Position numbers and translations under genes: made by a program | Part shown: piece by piece, positions 1 to 11,828 of the stretch | How positions within the stretch are numbered: the stretch's first letter is position 1 | Layout of the letters: every line of letters begins with the position of its first letter | Notes under the pieces: generated by a model | Database searches by the model: none | The model's input: the letters and a program-made list of their open reading frames with translations, nothing else | Told to the model about the DNA's origin: nothing | NCBI GenBank assembly: GCA_963922205.1 | Contig: CAWUHX010000086.1 | Coordinates: 806,001 to 870,000, forward strand | DNA from: Romanomermis culicivorax | Taxonomy: Eukaryota > Nematoda > Enoplea > Mermithida > Mermithidae | Length of the DNA stretch: 64,000 nt | Direction of reading: 5' to 3'

Positions 1-280
1 TTTTGCACCTTCGGATATCCGGATATATCCGGATATTTTTAATGTTATTTGCACATAGGTAAAAAGAAGTCACATAAGTAATAATACACTGGGTGAACTA
101 CAATACTAAATAATAATATTCAATAGGTGCCATAACTTTTCGTTTTATATTTACGTTAACCGTGATTGTTATAAAAGTAAGTTACTTTATTAAACTGCAA
201 TATCACAGGAAGTACTGCAGGAAAAGTATAGCTTTATTATATTTTTTTATTTTCGTTTTTAGTAAAAAGTGAAAAAGCTC
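1..280. other. AT-rich flank, no gene
   Basis: No reading frame here looks coding. The first 40 bases hold overlapping TCCGGATAT motifs. The same motif recurs around 4740-4805, so both are probably pieces of one repeat family. Confidence 0.4.
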
Positions 281-288
281 TTCTGTGG

Positions 289-3200
289 TAGAGCTTCACA
301 CCGGGTACCCGAATCACCTGGGTACCCGGATACAAAATGAAAACCATTACCCGGGTACACGGGTAATTCGGGTACCCGTTTTGTATCACGTATAATATGT
401 AGACTTCAGAGTAGAGGTGTATGCATAGCTTTTTTAGCCTTTTACGAGCCATGGCTTGTTGGACTGACAAAATGGCTTGTAGAATTTTAGTCCAACAAGC
501 AAAAATGGCTTGTCAGAATTTTTGAGTCATGTGTAGAGCTTCACACCGGGTACCCGAATTACCCGGGTACCCGGGTACAAAATGAAAACCATTACCCGGG
601 TACCCGCGGGTACCCGGGTAATTCGGGTACCCGTTTTGTATCACATATAATATGTGGACTTTGAAAGTAGAGGTGTATGCATAGTTTTTTTAGCCTTTTA
701 CAAGCCATGGCTTGTTGGACTGACAAAATGGCTTGTAGAATTTTAGTCCAACAAGCAAAAATGGCTTGTCAGAATTTTTTGAGTCATGCTTCTAACATGT
801 CTACCTTCATTTATCATTTAATCTTTAATAGTTTTAGTCATCTTAAACGTATTATCTCATGTTTTAATTTGTAATCTTCAATATTTCATCTTGATATTTA
901 ATGAAGATTCACATTCTTCCCTTGACACATTTTTTGAAAAAGATCAATACGTCAAGTCTGTAAACTTTTTGAAGTGATTATTCCTTTCTCAACGTAAAAT
1001 CAATCCAAAAGATTCATGGAAGTAGTTTTCGGAAACTTCTACTCTTCTTGCTCATATCTATTTGGCCAAGTTCATTAGAGTGTGTGAATAAATTGATGAT
1101 TTTAAAATTTTTCAAACATGAAATCCAGAAATTACGACCTTTGAAAAGAAAATTCGAAACTAATTCTTCAAACAAGTGGTTGGAAAATTGATTTTCCAGT
1201 ATCGCAGAATGTCAATACCCAAAAAAATTTTCCGGCGTTTCAGGCAGGAAAGATTAATAGCTTTTTTGGGCTCTCACTTGTCATCATAGACAACTTAACC
1301 GTCGATTTCTCATGTAATTCAAAGTCATTACGTTCTTGGATAGTTTGCTGGAAAATTTTTCCTACAATGCTTGCAGATTAGACTTCGATCAAACACAAAA
1401 ATTTCAAATGTTTCCTGAATTTTAATGAATTAACGGCTCTAAAATGTTATTGAATAAATGTTGAATGACATCTCTTTTTTGATCGATTGCCGTGGTGCTC
1501 AATATATACGTTTCTTTAAAAAATAACCTAGCATTGGAATTTATTCACGTATACTGATATTATAAAATTGGCTTGCAAAAATTTGGAATGGCTTGTAAAA
1601 TTTGAGGTCAACAAGTCACTTGGCTTGTGACTCGTAGGTCAAAAAAAATCCTGGAGGTGTGCAAATTTTGCTTTGTCTCGTCAATAATATTGAGCTATCG
1701 TGATGTGATGTGTAGTATTTTGCAGCGTAGGTGCGTCGATGATGTGTATCAATCATCATCTCTAGCATTATATTCGCAATATACCTACCTATGCAGCCTA
1801 TTATATACAACAACACAACCAGTGTCTCAACACAAGTGTTGGAAAATATTATGTAGTAGGGACTACGGAGTGTGTGTAATGCATCATTCTATTTTCACAG
1901 TGTATCTGTCTAATATTATATATGTACATTAACATTACAACTCATTTTAACATGTACCCGGGTATACCCGGGTACCCGGGTAATGAATAAACGGGTACCC
2001 GGGTACGAAATTTTTGTCGTGTGAAGCTCTAGTCATGTGTTTGATCATATCGGATACAGAAAAGATGCATTTTGGTGCATTTTAGAAGGTCATGATCTCG
2101 AAATTTTCCGGCGCTTCGCGCCGGTTATAACTTAAATAAGCATTATTATTTATTTCCTAGCTCAGGCGCTGCTTCTAGCATGTCTACCTTCATTTATCAT
2201 TTAATCTTTAATAGTTTTAATCATCTTAAACGTATTATCTCATGTTTTAATTGGTAATCTTCAATATTTCATCTTGATATTTAATGAAGATTCACATTTT
2301 TCCCTTGACACATTTTTTGAGAAAGATCAATACGTCAAGTCTGTAAACATTTTGAAGTGGTTATCCCTTTCTCAACGTAAAATCAATCCAAAAGCTTCAT
2401 GGAAGTAGTTTTCGGAAACTTCTACTCTTCTTGCTCATATCTATTTGGCCAAGTTCATTAGAGTGTGTGAATAAATTAATGATTTTAAAATTTTTCAAAC
2501 ATGAAATTCCAGAAATTACGACCTTTGAACAGAAAATTCGAAACTAATTCTTCAAACAAGTGGTTGGAAAATTGATTTTCCAGTATCGCAGAATGTCAAT
2601 ACCCAAAAAAATTTTCCGGCGTTTCAGGCAGGAAAGATTAATAGCTTTTTTGGGCTCTCACTTGTGATCAGAGACGACTTAACCGTCGATTTCTCATGTA
2701 ATTCAAAGACATTATGTTTTTGGATAGTTTGCTGAAAATTTTTTCCACAATGCTTGTAGATTAGACTTCGATCAAACTCAAAAATTTCAAATGTTTCCTG
2801 AATTTTAATGAATTAACGGCTCTAAAATGTTATTGAATAAATGTTGAATGACATCTCTTTTTTGATCGATTGCCGTGATGCTCAATATATACATTTCTTT
2901 AAAAAATAACCTAGCATTGGAATTTATTCACGTATACTGATATTATAAAATTGGCTTGCAAAAATTTGGAATGGCTTGTAAAATTTAAGGTCAACAAGCC
3001 ACTTGGCTTGTGACTCGTAGGTCAAAAAAAACCCTGGAGGTATGCAAATTTTGCTTTGTCTCGTCAATAATATTGAGCTATCGTGATGTGATGTGTAGTA
3101 TTTTGCAGCATAGGTGCGTCGATGATGTGTATCAATCATCATCTCTAGCATTATATTCGCAATATACCTACCTATGCAGCCTATTGTATACAACAACACA

Positions 3201-3423
3201 ACCAGTGTCTCAACACAAGTGTTGGAAAATATTATGTAGTAGGGACTACGGAGTGTGTGTAATGCATCATTCTATTTTCACAGTGTATCTGTCTAATATT
3301 ATATATGTACATTAACATTACAACTCATTTTAACATGTACCCGGGTATACCCGGGTAATTCGGGTATCCGGGTAATGAATAAACGGGTAGCCGGGTACGA
3401 AATTTTTGTCGTGTGAAGCTCTA
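289..3423. mobile_element. Outer hAT-like non-autonomous DNA transposon
   Basis: The element starts TAGAGCTTCACAC and ends with its exact inverse, GTGTGAAGCTCTA. It is flanked by a perfect 8-bp direct repeat TTCTGTGG at 281-288 and 3424-3431. An 8-bp duplication and a TAG-type terminus fit the hAT superfamily. No transposase frame is present, so it would need a transposase supplied in trans. Just inside both ends are arrays of the palindrome CGGGTACCCG. A second copy of the same family (534-2031) is inserted inside it; without that copy the outer element is about 1.6 kb. Confidence 0.85.
534..2031. mobile_element. Inner hAT-like copy nested in the same family
   Basis: This 1,498-bp copy has the same 13-bp terminal inverted repeat TAGAGCTTCACAC. 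It has its own perfect 8-bp target duplication GTCATGTG at 526-533 and 2032-2039. Its interior (about 785-1930) matches the outer element at about 2168-3315 with only scattered substitutions, so the two insertions are close relatives. The outer copy has about 120 bp near 2040-2165, including a GC-rich hairpin at 2108-2124, that the inner copy lacks. Short frames at 1627-1932 and 3010-3315 are duplicated only because the element is duplicated; I do not read them as genes. Confidence 0.85.
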
Positions 3424-3431
3424 TTCTGTGG

Positions 3432-3816
3432 ATAGATTCTAAAAAATTGACCTGCTTCTGCTACGTCTGTCTTGAATTTACGAAGATCCAGCCACTTAAT
3501 GGAGGTGTATCCGGATCTTGTACTGGATTTTACTCTGCCATCATTGGATCCGACAGCTCCGGTAAAAACTGATTTCCAAGAACTTAGCGACTTTTCAGGA
3601 AAAGTTACTTTTAAACCACATCTTGGACTTCAATTGTCCAATGTCCTTTGCATTTCAAAGTAAACAGAATTTTATTTAATCTTTTTCATGCCTCTTAATC
3701 GAAGACGGACTGCAATAATCATTGTTAAAGTCGTTAACACAACGCTTTTACAGTAGGATTCTCACTCTGTTTAAGATTGGTTTAGTATTCCAAATTTCAT
3801 GTAACGTATATAGCAG
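3432..3816. other. Unassigned segment with a short open frame
   Basis: A frame at 3472-3663 on the plus strand stays open for 63 codons but opens with TTG. It resembles nothing I recognise. There is no clear splice signal or repeat boundary, so no gene is called. Confidence 0.2.
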
Positions 3817-3817
3817 G

Positions 3818-4131
3818 GTTTTTTTAGCACGGTGCTAATGACTGTAAGTGAGAAATTTTCGAAAAAAGTTCGAAAAGAAAGTTGAGAATATCACAAAATT
3901 GTGGTGAAAAATCAAAAATCGCCGTTTTCACAAATAGTTTCAGATACAATGAAAAGATGTAAACGTTTATCGAAACAGAATGAGTCAATACAATAAAAGC
4001 ATGTTATCAGAATTGACCAACTCGCACATTACTTTGACATCAACGAAGTAACATTTGTCAAAAGTGCTGACTGTGCTAATGAAATATTTTTTCATTAGCA
4101 CGAATGCTAATGGGACTCGTGCTAAAAAAAC
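3818..4131. mobile_element. MITE with GTTTTTTTAGCACG termini
   Basis: The segment begins GTTTTTTTAGCACG and ends with the exact inverse CGTGCTAAAAAAAC about 310 bp later. A subterminal GTGCTAATG is also inverted near the right end. There is no coding frame, and I found no clear target duplication. It is a short inverted-repeat transposable element of undetermined superfamily. Confidence 0.6.
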
Positions 4132-4262
4132 ATGCAGTGAATAGTATACATTGCAGTGAATGGTAAATGAACAGTACTATGCACACTTATACAATTTAAA
4201 CTTTTTGTTGTTTTGTTGTTGAAACTTTGTGTAATAATGAAGCACCTAACTTCTCAGTAACC

Positions 4263-4708
4263 ATACATGTAATTGGGGGGGGAGGTGCTATGGGAACCCC
4301 CAACCCCAGAAATCGTCGACCATATGGCTAGCCTTTGGGCGACCGCCCCCCAGGATTTTCCAATCCAATGGCTAGCCATATGGTAGCCGTTGGGTCCCCC
4401 ATACTTTTGGTCGGAAAAATACTGAAAAATGTCAATTTTTTGATTAAAAATGTCAATTTTTAAATGAAAAATGGTAAAAAATGTGAATTTTCTTGGCGCT
4501 TCGCGCCGCCATGGATACATTTTTTCGGTCTTTTTAGGGAAAAATTACTATTTTTTGAACTATTTTTCGGACTTTTTTCGTGAAAAATCGAATTTTTTTT
4601 TCCTTGAGAGACCCCTCCCCCCAAAATTTTGGGAATTACTGACCCCCGGCCCCAAAAAAGTCGCCCAACCCCCTCCCCCCCAGACGTCGAGGCTCCGTTA
4701 CATGTATG
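4263..4708. mobile_element. MULE-like MITE, copy 1
   Basis: The 446-bp element begins ATACATGTAATTGGGG and ends CGTTACATGTATG, giving an inverted terminus built on ACATGTAA. A perfect 9-bp direct repeat TCAGTAACC flanks it at 4254-4262 and 4709-4717. Nine-base or longer duplications are typical of Mutator-like elements. Its interior has C- and G-homopolymer tracts and a GGCGCTTCGCGCC hairpin at 4495-4507. Another copy lies at 15154-15560. Reading frames through it are not conserved between copies. Confidence 0.75.
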
Positions 4709-4904
4709 TCAGTAACCGTTACATCTTTTTGAACAGTGAAAATATCCGGATATTCTTTCACATCCGGATATCCGTTTTTCAAAATATCCGTTCGGATATC
4801 CGACGCACATCACTAATCGTGAATCAGGATCAATATCATTCACAATTCAACGAAACATGACCGACATTTTGTTTCAGAAATACATTTTTGGTGAACCTTG
4901 AAAG

Positions 4905-5165
4905 TTGATAAAAAATGTCAGTTTTTGAACAAAAAATGATCAAAAACGTCAATTTTCTCGGCGCTTCGCGCATTGAATACATTTTTTCAGTTTTTTTAGA
5001 CAAAAATCACTGTCGAACCGTTTTTCGGACTTTTATGGTGAAAAAATTGAATTCTTTTCCTTCACAGACCCCTCACCTAAAAGTTTGGGGTATCAATGAC
5101 CCCCGGCCCCAAAAAAGTCGCCCGATCCCCCAGACCTCGGGACCCCGTTACATGTATGCTTTCAA
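4905..5165. repeat. Truncated relative of the MULE-like MITE
   Basis: This stretch matches the right two thirds of the 4263-4708 element: the GCGCTTCGCGC hairpin, the acidic-looking A/T block, the run ending CCCCGGCCCCAAAAAAGTCG and the terminal GTTACATGTATG. The left terminus is missing. Confidence 0.6.
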
Positions 5166-5349
5166 TAACCCACTATGCTAACGTGTGTATAAGATGGGTA
5201 CGAACCAGACGCAATAATACCGATAATTCAATTAATATAAACTTCTTGAACAATTCTAGAGTTCTTGGAATTTTATCAGCACTCTATTTCTTTTTGAGTC
5301 GTAAACCATTTTTTGCACAGTTTTATCTATCTCACTGACATGATTAGCT

Positions 5350-5560
5350 TAAAAAACAGGTTGGGCACGATTTTTACAAAAAATTAACGGCTTAAACGAA
5401 GCTTTAATTCGGTTCATTTCTGTCAAACTTTTGGCCTAAACCTTTTCACGGCTTTCAGTATGTTTTTGGTAGAAAAATTTTTTTGTGCCATTGGCACAAA
5501 TTTTTTTGGCCTCTTGCGCCAATTGGCACAAATGTCCGTGCACAAAAAAAACGTTGTTTG
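5350..5560. repeat. GTTGGGCACGA-family repeat, copy A
   Basis: This copy runs from GTTGGGCACGATTTTTAC to CGTGCACAAAAAAAACG and holds paired TTGTGCCA/TGGCACAA palindromes in the middle. Related copies lie at 7355-7556 in the opposite orientation and at 29847-30200. Confidence 0.55.
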
Positions 5561-6104
5561 GGTATACTCCTACTGAAATGCAGAAAAAAGCATCCGCGGC
5601 CACATTATACACGTTTATAAAATTGTGGAAAATTATTGGAAAAAGAGGAAAATAATTTTGGGTTCGGTTCTCATGTGGAAAAAGATTTAATGCAGAATGT
5701 GGTCTGAGAACTAGAATGGAAGTAGCGTTGTGTATAATACCTAAATTTATTGTCGATAACTAGAAAAGCAAAATCAAGCTGTCGGGCGCCAGTTCGGGAT
5801 TGCTGGAAAAAATTCCGAGCGGACGGAATACTTAGAGAAGACTAGTGTTTTTTTGCCGCATTTGAGGAAAAACCCCAAAAAAATTTTCCTCATGAGGAAA
5901 GTCAATTTTTTAGTTTCCTTGCTTAAAAATCGCTCAAAATCATTTCTGATGTGTTTTTTGAACGTTTCTCATCAAATTGCATCTGATTCCGCCAAAAAAC
6001 CGATACTTTTTATGCAAAAACACTCGAGCTATGACCTGCATGTAAATAAATATTTAGGTGAGTTTACATGAGCCAAGCAAGAGTATAATTCAACGGCATA
6101 ACCT

Positions 6105-6391
6105 CATACCGTATACAGGATTTTTGAAGAAGGAGGGGGGGGGGGAATTTCAACATTTTTTTTAATTTACTGAATGAAAAGAAAATCATTTTTGCAGTAA
6201 AAACGACTTATCTTCAGTTAGTTATGTGTGCTTGGATTAGTGGCTAAATTCGTTGTTTGACGAAAAGTATGTAAGTATAATAATTTAATTTAGGAATTGT
6301 GATGTATAAGTACAATGATATTGCTGAAAATTTTAAATATAAAAAAATTTAGAGGGGGAATTCCCCCATTCCCCTTCTAAATACGGGCCTG
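6105..6391. mobile_element. hAT-like MITE with G-tract ends
   Basis: This 287-bp element has imperfect inverted ends containing CCGTAT and a purine-rich GAAG...GGGGGGAATT block at each side. It is flanked by a perfect 8-bp duplication CATAACCT at 6097-6104 and 6392-6399. It has no coding capacity. Confidence 0.7.
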
Positions 6392-6399
6392 CATAACCT

Positions 6400-7354
6400 T
6401 TATTTCTTATATTTCTTTGACGACATAAAACAACCTAATTTTGACATAACATGTAAATCAAACTTTGATAAAAAGATAACAATGGACAATGAAATTTTAA
6501 AACTGATTCTGAACAGCTGACAATTTGAAAATTGGTATGAAACTTGACCACAGGGCTTTTTTTCTGCCAAGGCCAGGTTCCAATGTGCAACTTGGGTAAA
6601 AAATTTTGGTTGCACAGATAAATTTTTGGTTGTTAACTCTAAAATAGAAGCAAGGAAGCCAATCAATAAATTGGCTTAATTTTATCGGAAAAACCACCAA
6701 AAGGTAGTCTTATTTTATTTCATTCGATTCACGTCGGTTTTAGGCTTTTAAAACCAAATTTTCTGGGTTTTGAAGAGGAAATGAAAAGATTGGTATGAGT
6801 GACTTGTTCGGCGCCTAGCGCCAAAAATTTTTCTGGGATATTGATATTCTAGAACGCTGGATAATGTACCTTTTCAACTTTTATTTCCTAGACAGGAGGT
6901 TCAATTTTTCAGCGAATTGTACGAATTTTCAGTCGGGCAGACTACAATTCAAAAACTAGGAAAGCAACCAGGAATTTTGATTCTTCAACCAGCAAGAATT
7001 CCTACTTGGACTCAAAATGTTTAAATCACGTAAATGTCAAAATGTTTATAAAGACCGCAAAAAGACTTTGGAGAAATAAACCGAAAAAAATCTTGCTTTT
7101 CGTCAAATTCTCAAAAAATGAAACGATACAGGATCAAACATTTATCCATAATATATTGATAATTAGAAGCTAAAGCATGAGATAGAATGACATTTTCTAA
7201 CCGCGCACTGGAATAATACAGAAAAACTATCAAATAATTAAAATCCGGCGCTAAGCGCCGGAAAATTTCAACAAGTTTCAATTTTATAAGGCGTAAAATG
7301 CACCACCAGACCAGACAGGAAACCATCAAAAAATTTTTCCTCAAAATGGTGCCT
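6400..7354. other. Non-coding stretch with two GC hairpins
   Basis: No convincing gene. Two short perfect GC hairpins stand out in AT-rich sequence: GGCGCCTAGCGCC at 6810-6822 and CCGGCGCTAAGCGCCGG at 7245-7261. Confidence 0.4.
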
Positions 7355-7556
7355 AAGGAGCGTTTTTTTGTGCACGGACATTTGTGCCAATGGGCACAAA
7401 GGGCCAAAAAAACTTGTGCCAATGGCACAAAAAATTTTTTCCAGCCTAAAAACATACTGGAAACTTTTAAAAAGTTTTATGCCAAAAGTTTGATAAAAAC
7501 ATAACTAAAGGTACTTTCGCCGCACTAATTTGCATAAAGAATCGTGCCAACTCTAT
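7355..7556. repeat. GTTGGGCACGA-family repeat, copy B
   Basis: This is an inverted copy of the 5350-5560 repeat. It starts GCGTTTTTTTGTGCACGG, contains the paired TTGTGCCA/TGGCACAA palindromes, and ends in a degenerate ATCGTGCCAAC. Confidence 0.5.
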
Positions 7557-7962
7557 TTTATCTAAAGCACGTCAGTGCGATAAGAAAAACTGATGAAGAA
7601 AGCAGTTTATACGATTCGGAAAGAAATCGGAAGCTGCGAGAATTCAGATATTTTTATAGAATTTTTCAGGCATTTTATATTTTTCTTTAATTTTCGGCTG
7701 CAGATTTCTTCTTAAAACCAATGTAAATAAATTAAGGATGTCCATAATGATTTCGCCTGCAAAAAAACTAGACCGGAAGTCACGTAGCGTAAATTTTTAG
7801 TTAAAAAATTGTGCCAACAAGGTCAATTTTTCTGTTCGAATCAAACACCAAAAATTAAAATTTTGGTTTCCAATCACACTGAATGAACAGTGGAAGTTTC
7901 ATTGATAATCTCAAAGTTTGTTGCGATCATACAAACCTACTATTCGAATACAATTCTTTCAG

Positions 7963-8132
7963 AGCCGAGGTATTACTGCGTCTGATTTACACTCACCCTA
8001 TAGCGTTAGCATACGCAAAACGTACCTACAGTGAACGTAGTAGCATGTTGACGTCATACGATAAACGCAAGTACTTGTGCATCGCGTTGTTTGTGCGCGA
8101 AATTCAAAGCAGCTATTTGGTTACGCATCGCG
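7963..8132 (+). CDS. Candidate orphan internal exon
   Basis: A 170-nt block is bounded by a good acceptor, TTCTTTCAG before 7963, and a consensus donor, GTGAGT from 8133. Between them the frame starting at 7964 is open for 56 codons and encodes a mixed hydrophobic/basic peptide with Tyr, Arg and Ile residues. The block is visibly less AT-rich than its surroundings. I recognise no family and find no partner exon nearby. It could be an exon of a gene whose other exons lie outside the window, or a relic. Confidence 0.35.
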
Positions 8133-8227
8133 GTGAGTGACCTCTGTAATCTGTTTTTTGTAAAATGCTCCCAAAAAGAAAATTGACACAAATCAAAACT
8201 GCCGTCCAAATCGTTTACACAGAGTAC

Positions 8228-8393
8228 TTACTATAAAATTTTTCAGTCGAAAAATTGTTAAAGGTTGGGTCAGTACGTCCACATATTTCCAGTCCCATAT
8301 GGTATATTGCTTATCAGAAAATCGTGAAAATCTGAAATACAACTTGCTTTCTACTTTCATTATTTAGAAGCATTTCAAGAAAAACGGACTATA
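8228..8393 (+). repeat. Dispersed 165-bp repeat R1
   Basis: R1 runs from ACTATAAAATTTTTCAGTCG to CAAGAAAAACGGACTATA, with CAGAAAATCGTGAAAATCTG in the middle. Recognisable copies occur at 20829-20990 and 24762-24855 (minus orientation) and at 62545-62710 (plus). Weaker relatives lie near 21528-21665, 27940-28080 and 44820-45000. No TIR is obvious. It is a multi-copy non-coding family of unknown class. Confidence 0.6.
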
Positions 8394-10079
8394 AATGCTA
8401 ACTCTACGAAGTATAATGCTTGTGTTATATTTTGAAGAATAATGAACAAAGTAATTATATGTTGTGCTGTGTTAAATCGAAATTCAGACCAGTGATCCTC
8501 CGAATGACCAGTGGTCAACCGAGTGACCAGTGGTCACTCAAGTCAACGAACATATTTTTTGATGGAGAATTAGCCCATTAACTGGCAATTTGAATGTTAT
8601 CTAATATTCACTCAAGATTGATGCCCAGGGGTCATCCGAGTCACCATCCTCATTTACAGTAAAAATTCATCAAAGCAAGACAGATGTTTACCGGACAGGA
8701 TCTACTTTAACAATTTCTAAAGTATCTCATCTTTCTTGCCCTTTTATGGCACTCCTCAATTATGTCCACATGGCAAAGACAATGCCTAATTCCGAAGAAC
8801 TACTATTTTGAGCCATTTGAAAAAGTCACAATCATGAGCAGTTGAAATCACCACAGCCACTTTCATACAGCAGATTCGGGGAACTCACAGTTTGCGATCA
8901 GGAGGTGCTGCAGCAGCAGCAGCTGCAGGTGTTCCAGACCACGTAATCTAGATACAAGGTCAGTGGAAGACTGAATTTTGTAGAAACATGTACATTAAAA
9001 AAGGCATTCAAATGGACAGCTTGTCTAAAATATTTTGATCAATTTCTCTTCTCTGAGGTTCTGTATAAATATTCCATTTTTCTTTTTTAGATTTGAGCTG
9101 GCTAAATTTATGTTTCTTCTAGCAGTACGCCCACGCATCGAGAATAAAGTTTTGCGATTTAGATCATCTTTTTTTCCCATTGAAATTGTTTTTCAACATT
9201 TCACAGAAAATTCCACAGGAAGCAGCCTTATATTTCTTACCAAAGAATTTTGTTTTGTTTCTTATCACATTTCCTTTTTTCACATCGTTGGTTCATGCGG
9301 TTTTGTAGATTGTTTCATGTACATTACGATTGTAAAGTGCGATATACTGTAGCCTAAAGCCCCAATTTACCTCATCCTAATAAATTCACGTTTGACTTAG
9401 AATTTACAAAATAAGTGTTTTATGTTCCATTGCATAGCATTAGAACATAATAACAATTTTCATGTGAGAAATGTACAGTAATTACACTTCATATGCATTA
9501 TATTGGACTGGGACAAATACTTGCAAGTCGCTCCAATAGACATACACTTATCATTTTCCTCAAGCTCAGGCTTAGAGGTGAAGCAAAGAGCCCAAGCCCC
9601 AAAGATCCTGAGCAAGAACCCGTGTAGGTGTGCGCTGGCGCCCATCCTGCCAATTCAGTCATAAATTGCCAAATTCGCTTCTAGCATTTCATCAGCTGTT
9701 GCTATTTGAGAATTTAGTTTACACAATTTAGTTTACACTCTGATATGTACAGTCAAAAAAAAGTTTCTGGGTGGTTTGGGCGGTTCAGCCCTAATGCTGT
9801 TTTTGAATTTTTGAATATGTTTGCTAAGCGTAAGTTATTATGTGCTAGAACATATTGCAAGTGGCCGTGGATGCTTTCTTTCTGCATTTTAGGAGCATAC
9901 CGGGGCATTATGATGTTTTTTGATGCTGAAAGCTGTAAAAATGAGGAAAAAATTGATAAAATTCTAGTCAGGTCAGTCAAATTGAGCTAATGAATAATAA
10001 ATTTGTGTTCTACAGGAGCAGAGAATAATAATAATAATAATATTGTAATATGACCCCATTTGTAATAAAGCAAATGGAG
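8394..10079. other. No gene seen
   Basis: The interval contains a short GACCAGTGGTCA palindromic cluster near 8488-8540, a CAGCAGCAGCAG run near 8910 and an AATAAT microsatellite at 10026-10045. Open frames at 9035-9352 and 9745-9990 have the composition of translated AT-rich intergenic DNA, and I do not call them. Confidence 0.4.
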
Positions 10080-11650
10080 TCAATTATAAAAGGTTTGTGA
10101 ATTGTGAAGAAAGATCCGGAAGTTGATACCAAAAGACTCGCATCAAGTAGACAAAAGAGATGTGGCTACTGTAGCCGGGAAAATGATGGTCATTGTTTTT
10201 TTTGTTTTGTTGTTCTGAGCAGTTGGTCATTATTTTTGCTCTCCCCACGTTGTGTAATTTGTGAAAGGGAGCAGTGCCTTTATTTTTATAGTGTTTAATA
10301 AAGTGAAAACCCAACTGTGTGTTCTAGAGTGAGTCAAACTATTTGGGAAATAGTTTGAGTATTTGGGTTCCATTCTTAAAAGGGTATGTTAGTGCATTCC
10401 AAATTTGGCATCCGAAAACCTTGAATGACTAGGGTATTCCCAAGTGAACAATTCCCAAGTGAGTGATTCCCAATGGAGCGAATTCCCAAGTGAGCAAATT
10501 CCCAAATGAGCGAATTCCCAATTGGGTGATTTCAAATGAGTGATCGAGAATGTAGTAATACTTTCTTCATATTTTCCTTCTTTACCTTTGTATGTTTCTT
10601 TGTAGGTATTTCTTTTTTCTGTTTTCTTCCTTTTTCTAATGATTTTCCACCTATTTTTACTTATTCTTATTGTCTTCTTTTTTCTTGACGTTCCTTTCCC
10701 TAGATGTTTTGCTTGTTCCAGCATTTTTTTGTTTATGTTTTTATGAAGATTTTCACACTTGTATGATGAAAGATTCAAGCATGTCCAACTGTACAAAAAT
10801 TATACAGGAGATTAGGGTTATTTAAAATGGCCTAACGTGTTGTTTCATGAGCAAAAAAGAAATAGTAGATGACAAGAAAAACAAAAAGGAAAAAAGCAGA
10901 GGCAAACAATGAAAACGTCAAAACATACATGAATGAAAACATTAACAATACACTCAAAAAACAGAAAAAAAGAAATACATACAAAAAAATGTAAGGAAAA
11001 GAAGAAAAATATGAAGAATATTCTTAATCATTCGTTGGAATTGCCCAATAGGCCATTCCCTCACTTGGGAATTCGCGCAATTGGGAATCACTCACATGAG
11101 AATCACTCAAATGGGAGTTCACTCACAAGGGAATTCACTCAATTGGGAATCAATCACATGGCAATCACTCAATTGGGAAGTAACTCACTCGGGAATTTGT
11201 TCAATTGGGAATCACTCAATGGGAAATTCACATACTTGGGAATTCGCCTACTTGGGAATCAACCACATTGGAATCGCTCAATTGAAATTCGCTCACTTAG
11301 GAATCGCTCACCTGGGAATTGCTCACTTGAGAATGGCTCACTTGGGGACTGCTCACTTGGGAATCACTCATTTGGGAATTGCTCACTTAGGAATAGACCA
11401 AATGATTAAGGGAAGTTCCGTGGATTCATGACACAGCCTGTTCTACAAGCCCGTTGTTCTCTTGCGTTTTAATTATCATCGCTTAAATTACGCGGGACAC
11501 TCCGAGTGTTCTGACTAATCTGTGTTCCGCACGCAGGTACACGATACAACAAATCTGCGTTCCACATGCATGATATCTCTGTTCCACACATAAATATAAC
11601 ATTCTCATGAATTTATCCGCTATTAACATTTCTATGATTCGATTACTCTA
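10080..11650 (+). repeat. Decayed LTR related to element 1, split by an insertion
   Basis: Read on the plus strand, 10080-10431 and 11409-11650 together resemble the 3' LTR of element 1 read on the minus strand (31072 down to 30483). Shared landmarks in order are GTGGCTAC, a GTGTTCTAGA..GAGTCAAACTATTT block, the AAACTATTTGGGAAATAGTTT palindrome at 10338-10358, CATCCGAAAACCTT, ACACTCCGAGTGT and repeated GTTCCGCAC motifs. An AATAAA at 10297-10302 is a plausible polyadenylation signal. No gag or pol adjoins it, so this is a solo or remnant LTR. A foldback element occupies its middle. Confidence 0.55.
10432..11400. mobile_element. Foldback element FB1 with minisatellite termini
   Basis: Both ends are tandem arrays of about 15 bp (core TTGGGAATCGCTCAC and variants), arranged as long inverted repeats. 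Inside each array is a T-rich (left) or A-rich (right) arm carrying the same sequence inverted, around a short loop near 10800-10850. The flanks carry an 8-bp duplication AATGACTA/AATGATTA (10424-10431, 11401-11408) with one difference. No transposase is encoded. The protein-like frames through the arrays are translated repeats. Confidence 0.75.
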
Positions 11651-11828
11651 AAATATTAAGATCGCCAATTACCATTTGAACCTTCATTTCGCCAATTGGA
11701 ATAGCACTCTTATCCCTCATCATGTGCAGCCAATCAAAGAGCTCGATGTCATCGGATGTTATGTCAAAGGCACATAAAACAATGCATGTGTCAAATGCAA
11801 CAGTAATATTGATGAAAAAACCAAATGC
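11643..11828 (-). pseudogene. Coding-like relic, C-terminal end
   Basis: On the minus strand the frame from 11828 to a TAA at 11643-11645 is open for 61 codons. It encodes a well-mixed acidic/hydrophobic peptide that looks more protein-like than other frames nearby. It is preceded directly by an in-frame TAA at 11829-11831, so it would need a splice acceptor or be a broken remnant. Family not recognised; it may belong to a dead transposon. Confidence 0.3.

Noticed and set aside
3010-3315. 101-codon ORF conserved at 1627-1932 and 3010-3315
   Set aside because: Conservation is explained by the nested duplicate hAT-like element; the composition is not coding and no domain is present.
10933-11431. 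Protein-like repeats of Asn/Gly/Ile/Trp across a tandem array (also 12773-13204)
   Set aside because: Two frames are open at once because the 15-bp minisatellite unit lacks stops; the arrays are foldback-element termini.
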